From Batrachochytrium dendrobatidis JAM81 (taxonomy: Eukaryota; Chytridiomycota; Chytridiomycetes; Rhizophydiales): a stretch of DNA of 64,000 nt. A program made the position numbers and the translations under genes. This document shows positions 34,345 through 44,034 of the stretch, one piece after another; the stretch's first letter is position 1; the number at the start of each line of letters is the position of its first letter. Below the pieces are notes generated by a model. The model did not search any database and was not told where the DNA came from. It saw only the letters and a program-made list of their open reading frames with translations. The stretch covers positions 409,722 through 473,721 of the forward strand of contig NW_006281113.1 of NCBI RefSeq assembly GCF_000203795.2, read 5' to 3'.

Positions 34345-36630
34345 ATGGGCAAGGGAAAGAGAGCTGCAGTCATTCACTGCTCGCAGCCACCATTATCTAC
34401 TACTGATGTGCTGTCTAAGCCAACCACTTCAACTGACTCGGTGTTTTTGGACGGTCCATCACTCTACAACTGTGATGCTGCTACTCTACTGCCTGATGAA
34501 GAGCAACTGCTCGAGTCTGCTCCTTTGATGACACTGGTCACTACATACATCTCTTATTTTATCCTGATTGTCTTTGGTCATATCCAGGACTTGTTGGGTT
34601 CCATTTTAGACCCAGAATCCTTCCGTCATCTGCGTACTCAAAACGGATATGCTCCCATCAGCTCTGGTTTCGATACTTTTTATCATCGTAGGCTATATGT
34701 TCGTATTAGAGACTGTTTCAACCGTCCTATCACCAATGTGCCTGGTGGTACAGTGCATTTGCTGGAGCGCACTTCGCTCGACTACAACAAGACCTTCCAG
34801 TTGAGTTTTTTAGAATGGCTTGTGCCTTTTGGTTGGTTCATCTAATGGAATGCTTGTCATTATCCATAACTGTATGGTTGACTCGGCCGAGGCTTTGAAT
34901 TATAAACAGTAGGCTGTTTAGATACAATAGCTTAAAGCTGTATTCACGTAAATGGAGCATTTGTATTATCTTGCGGTGATTGCTTCGGAATAAGCAATGA
35001 TCAAACATCCGATGTGCTTTTCTGGTAGAAATTACTGTTTCTTCAGTTGATATTCATCCTTGTTTCAAGCACGTTCATCATATGATGCACACATGATCAA
35101 ACCATGGTTTGAACCTGTCCTTTCTCCGCTTCCGGCATAGCCATACATTTTAGGATCTTCAGACTATCCACTGTAGTCCAGATATTGAGTTTGTTGATGT
35201 TGTCAATTACAACTCTCTTCAAACCCCTGTATCCTGAAATCTCATGCTTTAGTTCAAGAAAACAAATGCATTTTGGCATTCTATTTTACACGAATACGAC
35301 TGTAATGATTTGGTATTACTCGTGTACTTTTGGTTCTGATATTCCATGATTCATCGTCTCGATAATCTGGTATTTTTACCTATTGCCATATCAATCCTTT
35401 TTCAAACCATAAAGTGTAGCTTCATGACACTAGTGAATCCCTGTTCAAGTCCTGTTTTTAACCCAATTTCTATACTACACACATAGATTCACTGGTAAAA
35501 CTCGCGAAGTACTCAACTTGTCATCTTACAACTACCTTGGATTTGCGCAGAATGAAGGTCCTTGTGCTGATGCTGTTCAAACAGCCATCAAAAAGAATGG
35601 TTTGATCTCTTGCTCACCCCGTCTGGAGGCTGGATCTGTTGAGCTGCACAGTCAAGTCGAACGTATGGTTGCCAAGTTTCTTGGACAAGAAGATGCCATT
35701 CTTTTTTCCATGGGATTTGCCACAAACTCAACCTCGTTGCCTAGTCTTGTCGGGAAAGGCGATCTTGTCATCTCTGATGAGTTTAACCACTCGTCGCTTG
35801 TCTTTGGTGTACGTCTTTCAGGTGCCAGTGTCAAGGTCTTCAAACACAACGACCCTATAGATTTGGAAGCTGTTTTGAGAGATGCTATCGCACAGGGTCA
35901 ATCCCGCACTCACCGCCCATGGAAGAAAATTATTGTTATTATCGAGGGGTTATATTCCATGGAGGGCAATATCTGTAATCTTCCGGCCATTGTTGATCTA
36001 AAGCACAAATACAAGTTTTATCTGTACATGGACGAGGCACATTCTATTGGCGCATTGGGTCCCAACGGACGTGGTGTTTGTGATTATTATGGAATTGATC
36101 CGCTTGAGATTGATGTTTGCATGGGCACATTCACTAAATCTTTTGGTGCTGCGGGTGGCTACATTGCTGGAAAAAAAGAAATTGTAGATCATCTTCGTCT
36201 CACGTCTCACTCTGCTGTGTATGCAGAAGCTATGCCTATCCCTATTTTACAGCAAGTGTATACTTCTATGCGCATCATTATGGGCGAGATTTGTGGTGAT
36301 GAAGGGAGACATCGTATTCAAACCCTTGCTCGAAATTCTCGGTTCTTTGCCTCGGAGCTTCGCAAAATGGGCTTTATTGTTTATGGCCGCGATTCACCTG
36401 TTATTCCTCTGCTGTTGTTTCATCCTGCAAAAATTCCTGCTTTTTCACGTGAGATGCTGAAACGAGGAATTGCGGTCGTGGTCGTGGGATACCCTGCTAC
36501 ACCCATCATCACTTCTCGAGTTAGATTCTGTATTAGTGCTGCTCATAGTTTGGCTGATTTGGAATGGGCGCTTGAACAGATTTCTGAAGTTGGAGATATT
36601 CTAGGACTGAAACTTCGTGTAGGTGCATAA
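34345..36630 (+). CDS. LCB2: serine palmitoyltransferase subunit 2
   Basis: Two exons, join(34345..34799,35487..36630); 532 aa. The splice gives NKTFQFTGKTREVLNLSSYNYLGFAQ, matching the yeast LCB2 frame. A membrane segment lies near residues 60-88. The fold-type I PLP domain carries the lysine in GTFTKSFGAAGG (Lys369), plus EGLYSMEG, DEAHSIGALGPNGRG and the AYPATP-like VVVVGYPATPIITSRVRF block. The enzyme condenses serine and palmitoyl-CoA in the ER, the first step of sphingolipid synthesis, together with LCB1. The intron is 687 bp, about seven times the local norm, and contains a MITE-like element (34934-35305). Confidence 0.95.
34934..35305 (+). mobile_element. MITE-like element inside LCB2 intron
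   Basis: Left end AAAGCTGTATTCACGTAAAT, right end ATTTTACACGAATACGACTG. The interior has the family blocks (GGAGCATTTGTATTATCTTG, CTGGTAGAAATTACTG, CATCATATGATGCACACATG, TTAGTTCAAGAAAACAAATG). It is about 372 bp and accounts for more than half of the 687-bp intron. Confidence 0.85.
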
Positions 36631-37140
36631 TGTGTTTGCAAGCATCCACTCTTCTATTTTTACAGGGAATCACTACTATATATTCCCAGCTTTAGAATGG
36701 TAAACAGAATCGAGGTTTGGGTGATGTCTATTGACAGGGATTTTGGTTATATTCAAAAAAGGTTTTTACAATCAATACAATTTAATCAAACATAGTAACG
36801 AAATTTTGTAGTGTTGAATAAGTTGATAATTGTTTGATATCAGCATTATTCATAGAACATCAAATAGTCAGAATACACAAACAGCCATGTTGGATCGGTG
36901 CCAATCTTATTCAACATTGCTTTAGGAACTCAGTTTACTGATCTTGATGCTCATTCTTGAACAAAGAAGCAAAATAGTCTACAAGATAAATATAAAAGTT
37001 GTGTTACGTGAATATGGCTGTAAATCTTCAGCATGCCCATGGATTTTATTTCAAAAAACATCAAGCCTGTTTCTTAAAATAAGATGAAAGAGTATAATGA
37101 CCAATCCAACATCTAGTAAAGGCTTACTACAATATTAGCG
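36631..37140. other. convergent LCB2 / EBP2 spacer
   Basis: AT-rich 3' region shared by the two convergent genes. It holds one lone MITE end (37003-37023). Nothing else seen. Confidence 0.5.
37003..37023 (+). mobile_element. lone MITE-family terminus
   Basis: GTTACGTGAATATGGCTGTA matches the family right end at nearly every base. There is no matching left end or interior next to it, so it is probably a decayed copy. Confidence 0.5.
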
Positions 37141-38605
37141 TTATTTTTTTCCACCCTTGAACGATGCTGGTCTAGTTTTTTTGGACACGCCTCCTTTTTT
37201 ACCACCAGAAAACTTCTTGCTACCAGGCTTCATCTTGCGCAGCGTAGATTCATTAAAATCTTCTAGACTCTCTGAACTGTTACGCTTGGCATTTCGTTTG
37301 GGACCACCAAACCCAAACTTTTTGTTTTTAAAATCACGCTTGCCTGCTCTGTTTTTATCGCCATCATGTTTACTAGGTCGATCAATTTCAATGCCAAAAT
37401 CATTGTCTGCACCAGCGTCAGTTCCAGCACGATGACCGCTAGAATGGCGTTTAGTGGAATGGTCTTTCTTGTCATCATCAAGGTCGGTCAACATGCCTCT
37501 TTTTTTGGCAATTTTGATCTTTTCCAATGCATTCTTTTTGATGCCATCACGCTCCATCTGCTTTTCGTGCTGAACCTTCTTTCCAAACTTTTTCAAATCA
37601 CGCTGCTTCTTTGCTCGTTCAGATGCCTTGATACCCTCCGCCTCTTCCACTAGACGTTGGCGAACACGATACATGTGCTGATCACTTTTGACCATCTCGG
37701 CGAAATAGTCTGAAGGACGAGAAAAGGGGATCTTGTACTGACTGCAAAGATCGCGAGCTGCTTTGGCTGCTTCAAGAGATTGTTTGTAAATTGCCAATTC
37801 TCGTTCTAGATCGTTGTTGACATCGGGAACATCATCGCTTGTTGCAGTCTGGGATGTAATGGTTTGAGTTTCATGCCATGAAAGACAAGAACCGTGCTTA
37901 ATATCATCGAGTCTAGCCAATAATGCTTCCTATAAATAGTAGCAAGTGAATTTAAAAAAAGTACACATATGGGGTATTCAGACAGGCCATTGGATCGCAA
38001 CAATATACTCATTAGTGATGTTGATATGCATAGCAACAAGTTTGAATTTAAAAAGCAATCATATATTTAATAAACAGACCTACCTTTTTGTTGGCATACA
38101 CCTTTTCAACAAGTGGTTCAGCATCCAATGGTGAAGGCTCAGGTTTCTGATGCTGCATCATTTCCAAATAAATCTCCATCTCACGTTCATCCTCCGAGTT
38201 CATTTCAATCCTTGTTTCCTCTGTTTCGTCATCATCCATGATATCATCAGTGGTTGGTTTGTCGTCTGACTCGGTACGATCTTTATTACTCGACTTTTCA
38301 GTCATGTCATTTTTTTTAACAGAAGCCTTTTTTGCACTAGCCAATTGAGCAGTCTGCTTTCGTTTCTTTCCAGAACCAGAACCAGAACCAGAAAGTGTAT
38401 TAGGTACATTATCATCTTGCATCATCTGTGCAACGTCATCATCCATTTCAATCGCTTGAGACTCGATAAACGAACCAATATCAAACTCGGCATTGGATGG
38501 AATGAGTTCGGGTGCCGGTTTTGATGCTGGCCCACCAGTTCTTTTAAGCATCTGTTGCTTATGTTGGCTCTTTGTACGCATCTGTCTCTGCTGTGTCTTT
38601 CCCAT
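37141..38605 (-). CDS. EBP2: rRNA-processing protein EBP2
   Basis: Two exons, complement(join(37141..37929,38084..38605)); 154-bp intron; 436 aa. The open frame starts further out with TTG, so I use the ATG at 38605 (MGKTQQRQMR). Residues 1-170 are acidic and low in complexity with SGSGSG and DDDE runs. The conserved EBP2 core follows: DVNNDLERELAIYKQSLEAA, IPFSRPSDYFAEMVKSDQHMYRVRQRL, then KKQRDLKKFGKKVQHEKQ and a basic C-terminus with FKNKKFGFGGPKRN and GGKKGGVSKKTRP. EBP2 is a nucleolar factor needed for 60S pre-ribosome assembly. It is divergent from the nucleotidyltransferase gene, with 320 bp between the starts. Confidence 0.93.
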
Positions 38606-38925
38606 GATGTGTTTTTTGATGGTGGCAGCTAGCAGATGCAATCGGCTTGCAAGGCTTAATAGAATATTTTTAAAGCAAGATTTCGTGTTTTTTTTCTCGA
38701 GTAATAAAGTGTGAAAAGTGAATTAAAATCACGTGGTATGTCAGTAACAACTGGAATTTCAGCTGGCTACAGTTGGCTTGGCAACAACTTTGCAGTACTG
38801 AAGAACAGTGCGTAGCTTTCTAAAAAGCCAGTCGGATAGTTATGTTACGACGATCATTGGAATAGGAGCGAGCGGTAGACTTTCTATTAAAATAAACCCA
38901 ATAGTTGTGGCATTGGGTTGATTAA
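38606..38925. promoter_or_regulatory. divergent EBP2 / nucleotidyltransferase promoter
   Basis: 320 bp between two divergent start codons. No strong TATA box. CACGTG-like CACGTGG lies near 38731. Nothing else is distinctive. Confidence 0.4.
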
Positions 38926-40068
38926 ATGTCAAGCGCCAGTCTTGACTACTTTTACTGGAAACTGAAGATGCCTCGACGGATATTGGAGAGGCATTTGGCT
39001 GACCCTGTAGCCGGTACTGCTAATACCAGTACTTGTACTACGCAGCATGCATCTGACCAACCTTTTGTCAAGATCTTGTACCCTTCGAAACACCTGCCCA
39101 AGGACACCACTTCCATGCTGGTGTTGGATTCCTCGTTCAATCCTCCTACAAAGGCCCATTTGAATCTCATGGTGCATACTTTGAATACTCTTGTTGGTCC
39201 GTCTGTACAGTTTGACTGCTGTTTAATGCTTTTATCAACAGTTAATATGGACAAACCCTTTGTTGCACCGATAACATCTCAAGAACCACAAAGTGTAGAT
39301 CTGTCTGCTGCCACATTGTCACCATCGACTCCAGTCCTTGACCGACTTGAAATGATGTGTAGTTTGATAGAGAGTATTCCATGTATTCCTGCCTGTCATG
39401 TTGGGCTAACCAATCAGGCTAGTTTTATTGATAAGCTTGCTGCCATTCAGTCTTCATGGCCATCTATTACTACTGTGTACTTTATCATGGGATGCGATAC
39501 GCTCAAGAGGTTCTTTGATACTAAGTACTATCAGTCACTAGTTCCTTTGTATCCATTAGGAGTGTCAAACGATTCGGTCCAATCCAAAGAGCCAGATCAG
39601 ACTTTGAATATCGACGGTTGTGTTGGCCAACTTCTTGCTCATCGGTTTTTTTATCAAGGTGGTCGTATCATCAGTGCAAGTCGTCCAATTCACTCCCCCG
39701 CCGCTGTGAATACAGAATGTGCTGATCACACTGCTGTGATACACACATCGGATGTCATCGCATCTGCATTGAAAACAGGAACGCTTCTTCCTTTGTGTCA
39801 ATCCAGCATTATCGAATTGGTAGGATGGTCAGTCCCAGAAAGCGATGCATCGACCAAACCGCTATTGGATCTTATTTCCAGTTCTCATGTTCGAGACCTA
39901 TTTGCACACTATTGGTCCATTCCATCAAACAGTGGTTTACTCGATCAACCTGTTCCACAGGTCGCCATCTCACGCTCCTATGAAGATAACTTGATTGCAA
40001 AGCTTAAGCATTTGATTGATGAGACTATATTTGAATATATTGTTGATCATCACCTGTACTGTCCATAG
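38926..40068 (+). CDS. NMN adenylyltransferase-like nucleotidyltransferase (fungal POF1-type)
   Basis: 380 aa, single exon, true ATG. The nucleotidyltransferase signature SFNPPTKAH lies at 70-78 after a hydrophobic strand (SMLVLDS), in the place of the (T/H)xGH loop of NMNAT. Further on come VYFIMGCDTLKRFFDTKYY (about 184-202) and the ISSSHVRD motif (317-324), equivalent to the ISxTxxR signature. The family makes NAD or related dinucleotides from a mononucleotide and ATP. The sequence is nearer the divergent fungal POF1 branch than NMA1/NMA2. The glycine of the GH motif is Ala here (KAH), worth checking for activity. Confidence 0.8.
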   Translation: MSSASLDYFYWKLKMPRRILERHLADPVAGTANTSTCTTQHASDQPFVKILYPSKHLPKDTTSMLVLDSSFNPPTKAHLNLMVHTLNTLVGPSVQFDCCLMLLSTVNMDKPFVAPITSQEPQSVDLSAATLSPSTPVLDRLEMMCSLIESIPCIPACHVGLTNQASFIDKLAAIQSSWPSITTVYFIMGCDTLKRFFDTKYYQSLVPLYPLGVSNDSVQSKEPDQTLNIDGCVGQLLAHRFFYQGGRIISASRPIHSPAAVNTECADHTAVIHTSDVIASALKTGTLLPLCQSSIIELVGWSVPESDASTKPLLDLISSSHVRDLFAHYWSIPSNSGLLDQPVPQVAISRSYEDNLIAKLKHLIDETIFEYIVDHHLYCP

Positions 40069-40809
40069 CTGTTGGAAGATTCTAATCTAGCTAGAATTCA
40101 GACGTGAGTACCCAAACTATACATTCAGTTCCACAAGTCTGAGTTTGATCTAATTAGACTACAAAATCATGACTCACAAGTGACAAAAAGGGATGAGAAT
40201 GAAGAAATGAAAGAATATCACAATATCTTCATGTTTTGAAACTATTTCGATAGCACCAAGCAGGTTGTTGTAGCTTTTCAAAATGAGAATGATCTGTAAC
40301 ATTGCACGGTTGATTTAGATTAGCATGGACTGTATACAGATGGAAGATTGAAAATCGTGTCAACAAGAACGAGTGACGTTGCCTTGTATTGAATCGAGTG
40401 GGTCAGCAAACTGGCCGTGTCAACAGATTGGATTGCCGCGACACATGAAATACGATCCATGTTCCCGTCACTCAAATCAACAATCTATCAATATGTACAA
40501 AACACCCAACGAAAACCAAACATGGTATCAAGTGACATGTATTCAAACATCTCCAAAAACATGATACAATGGTTGATGACAATTCTTCATTTATCTCTTC
40601 ATTCTCATAATTTGCTGCTAGCTGTGAGAGTGGACTAGCAATAGGGTGTAAACTGACCAACGCAACAGGAAAGTTTCGAGTAAAGTCAATTCAAGTAACG
40701 ACATGTACAAGCCAGTTTAATGATTTAAAACAGATGATAATTAAATTGTATTTACTATACACACCGCAATCAAGTCAGTAGTATCTGACAGCTATGGACC
40801 ATCTTGAAT
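40069..40809. other. convergent intergenic region with repeat
   Basis: Contains the second copy of dispersed repeat family 2 (about 40310-40590). Otherwise AT-rich with no open frame of interest. Confidence 0.5.
40310..40590 (+). repeat. dispersed repeat family 2, copy 2
   Basis: Diverged homologue of 7640-8010 in the same orientation. It carries the shared 20-mer at 40407-40426 and the block TCAAATCAACAATCTATCAA. Boundaries are approximate. Confidence 0.6.
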
Positions 40810-41712
40810 CTATGGAGTCATACCATGACAGTCCAGTAGCGACAATGTCCGTAATGACGGAAGTTGTTGTCGTTGACAAGTATTATACATGTATAAAGGA
40901 TGCGTTTGATTACAATGAGTTTTAGGTTTGAGCGGTTGTAATAAACATGGCAATGTGACAATATTGCGAGAGTGTCTTGTAGAGTTGACTGGTTGGAGAG
41001 ATTTCAATCTCAACGGCAACGTAATAGGTTCAAACTCTGCAGAGTTGCCATCCTTTACCGGTTGAATACTAGCACAAGTCTGCAAGTGACCTAACTGCGA
41101 TGTGTTCAGTGCTTGGCTATGCGGACTATGAACCGGAACTAATGCAATAGGATCTGAAATGGGTGTATTTATCCACATTAGATGGTCTGTGGTGGGACTA
41201 TGATAGGTGGTTGACACGATGGAAGGAACCCTACGACCTTCATAGCCATCATCGCTATATCCGCTTTCCTGATCACTTCCGGTAGACAGAGCTAAATTTT
41301 CGCGCTGCAGACTAATGCTTGTAGTGTAGCGAGGGGTAAGGCACCGGTTTTTATCAATATGAATGCCGTGCTTGTAATCAAGCCCGGTTGGCTGAATTCG
41401 AATCTCCGCTTTAGAGTCTATTGTATAGGATGGACAGAAAGTCGTACTAGGTGTTGGCAAGGGCTCTTGCTGGTGTGGCGTGTTTTCAAGACCATACTGT
41501 TTGACTGCTCTGCATGAATTCATGATTCGGTACAACGGTGTCCGTTCTCGCTTACTCTGAATCTTGAATAAAGCAATCCGTAACCGCTTCCTAAGTTGTT
41601 TAGCTATTATGTGATAGTTTTTTTGCGAAAATGAACGATGCACATTCGAACTAGACGGAATGGTTTGATTGATCACAGATTGGGTTGGGGGTAAATTTGC
41701 CATGGCGTCCAT
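40810..41712 (-). CDS. hypothetical protein with possible Whi5/Nrm1-like motif
   Basis: 300 aa from the ATG at 41712 (MDAMANLPP). The open frame extends upstream to 41907, but that part looks like leader sequence (hydrophobic, AT-rich codons). Residues 30-60 hold a basic helix, KQLRKRLRIALFKIQSKRER followed by TPLYRI. Its L..RL..A..K......PL spacing resembles the GTB motif of fungal Whi5/Nrm1 G1/S repressors. The rest is Ser/Thr/Pro-rich and disordered, with SP and TP sites as expected of a Cdk target (for example TPRY, TPIS, HSPH). Family assignment is an inference only. It converges on the nucleotidyltransferase gene. Confidence 0.55.
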   Translation of the reverse strand: MDAMANLPPTQSVINQTIPSSSNVHRSFSQKNYHIIAKQLRKRLRIALFKIQSKRERTPLYRIMNSCRAVKQYGLENTPHQQEPLPTPSTTFCPSYTIDSKAEIRIQPTGLDYKHGIHIDKNRCLTPRYTTSISLQRENLALSTGSDQESGYSDDGYEGRRVPSIVSTTYHSPTTDHLMWINTPISDPIALVPVHSPHSQALNTSQLGHLQTCASIQPVKDGNSAEFEPITLPLRLKSLQPVNSTRHSRNIVTLPCLLQPLKPKTHCNQTHPLYMYNTCQRQQLPSLRTLSLLDCHGMTP

Positions 41713-44034
41713 TGTAAATGTCAATTTTAGTATATTTGATTGATGAAAAACCGCAAGATCAAAAAAGGAAATGAGCATGTATATAAATAGATGGCAAGTT
41801 TCAAGAAATAATGAGGCAATAAAATCTAGGCTTCGAGGGGAAGGGTGTTTTTTAAATTTGCTCTGCATAATCTGATTAAGCTGTAACGAGGGGCAAGTTC
41901 CATTCAAAGCGGCACAGGACTATTTTTAAAAATGATGTGCTGTTTGTACAAAAACAATTATTTTTGAATGACAGGCTGGTAAAGCTTATTGAGAAAAAGC
42001 AAGAAGCTAGATTATGTCAGTAACACCTGTAGCAGGATTAGATGTCGTACAAACAAATACGTGATCTATCCATGCATATGTAGCTGGTTGGTAACAGACG
42101 GCATTTATTACTTGTGTACACATGTTGTATAAGCGTGCACTTTAAAGTGGCAGTCTCGACAAATTGTGATAGGGTTAAATGATTGGGGCAAACATGAGGG
42201 GTAAAAATAGTCCGGACAATCTAACCCTGACTTATTGTTCAAGCAAACCATCTGTAATTCAAGAAGCTTCACCCGATACAAAGTCATTTTTTGAGGCCAT
42301 GCATGGCAAGGCTAACCACGACTAATCATACTGTTGTAATGACCCAAAACGGTAAAGTTGATGGCTACGTATCTTGGCAATGAAAGCATATAACCAAAAA
42401 CCCGCTATTTAGATAAAAATGCCTAGTGGTTTTACCATGGTTCTTGGCTTTTGATCTCCCTCGTGGTAAAACGAATGCTCACTGATGCGTATTTTTTCAG
42501 ACATGTGCATTATACACGAATATATAGATGCCAAAACATTTGATGTTCAATGGATGAATCAAGCAATAAATAAATTGAGATGCGGTTAAGCGGAAAACAA
42601 ACTTGCTTTGCAATGAGGGTAGTACATGTAGGCATACCTAGCTCATATAGTTTGGAAAGAGGTTTGCTATTTTGCCACTGTAATGACCACTCATAATTTA
42701 ATAAATCCGCTATGTTATGATCGATTCCAGAATAAACAAAATGTAATCTATTTACAAATGATCATGTAAAACGGAGCATTTTTGTATTTATCTTGTGATG
42801 ATTGCCTCTTGCTTCAAAACAAGCAATGTTTAAATGTTTGTTGCGTTTTCCGCTAGAAATTGGCTGCTTCAATTAACATTCTCAATTCTTGTTGAATAAA
42901 CACCCACTATATGGTATGTACATGAACAAGCTATAGGTTTGGACTGAAATCATTTTTTTGAAGCTGTTTCTTTTCGTTTGGAATAACCGTATATTGTATG
43001 GTCAACAGGGTTGAACTCATTGCAATCCAAGTATTGAGGTTGTCAAATTTGTCTTTGTATTCTAAACTACTGGATACGTCCTGGTTCAAGAAAACAAAAA
43101 TGGTATATTTCAGGAATGCAATTATAGATGCCAATTACCCAAAGACTAGTGTATTTCATCAAAGTTTAAACACAATTCCAACTAGTATATATTGCCAACA
43201 GTCGTTTTATAAGACTATTACAGACATCCTCGTTTGATATTTTATTTTATACGAAGATGGTTGTGATGTTTGTCTGAAATGTTGCTTAGTTTATTTTTGA
43301 GGTTGTTTAGACTCATTCTATCTACTATTCGATTGAGGTTCCAGGTGTATTGCGTAAGCATTTTTGTAGAATAGTGGAGCGGCTTGAAGTGACAGAAGCG
43401 CTGGATAAACCGAGTCCATTCCTACACAATAATGTGAATTTAAAGTAGTGTTTACCACGGCAATTGATCGGGACAATAGAGTATGCTTGATCGAAAGGAA
43501 ATGGTATCAAAAACATCAACAATAGAAGAGTTGATTTATGCTATACAAGATTGCAAGCAAGAATTCAACGGAAACCGTATTGCTTAGTTGTATTAAGACT
43601 AACACGGTATTTTTCCATGCTCTGTAAACTATTATTTTTAAACCTGACAGCTGGTTATTCAAACTGAATCATAAGTGTATGTATTGGTATAGAACATGAA
43701 GCACAAGTAGATTGAATGTCATGACACTTGTATCAAACATTAAGGATGATTAGCGCGATGTGTTTGTTTTGAATGAATTACAAACCAGTTGATTTGTTGA
43801 ATACAACTTTCAAATGACAGTAGAAAGCATCTTGAACACGAATCTAGTCTTAAACTACACATTCTGTAGTTTGACAAAGAGATTTGAATGAGTAATGCAT
43901 GATAACTTTTTGAGAGTTGAATGGAATCCATTATAAGCGACACGCATGATAGCAGTGAATGATGTATTTTAACTCGACAAGGTGAAATTCAACTAGTTTG
44001 AAGTAGGTTTACATGAACTCTAACAACTGATAGA
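41713..44034. other. 2.3-kb intergenic region
   Basis: Holds a full-length MITE-like element (42752-43266). Short open frames (for example 43325-43522 on the minus strand) show no recognisable feature. The last 150 bases before 44035 are the HDAC upstream region. Confidence 0.5.
42752..43266 (+). mobile_element. MITE-like element, about 515 bp
   Basis: Left end TTACAAATGATCATGTAAAA and right end TTTATACGAAGATGGTTGTG are diverged termini. The interior matches the LCB2-intron copy (GGAGCATTTTTGTATTTATC; TTAAATGTTTGTTGCGTTTTC; CTAGAAATTGGCTGCTTC; GGTTCAAGAAAACAAAAATG). It is the longest copy without an inversion partner here. Confidence 0.75.

Noticed and set aside
43325..43522. 65-codon minus-strand open frame beside the MITE-like copy at 42752
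   Set aside because: No recognisable domain and no flanking repeat; chance open frame is the simpler reading.
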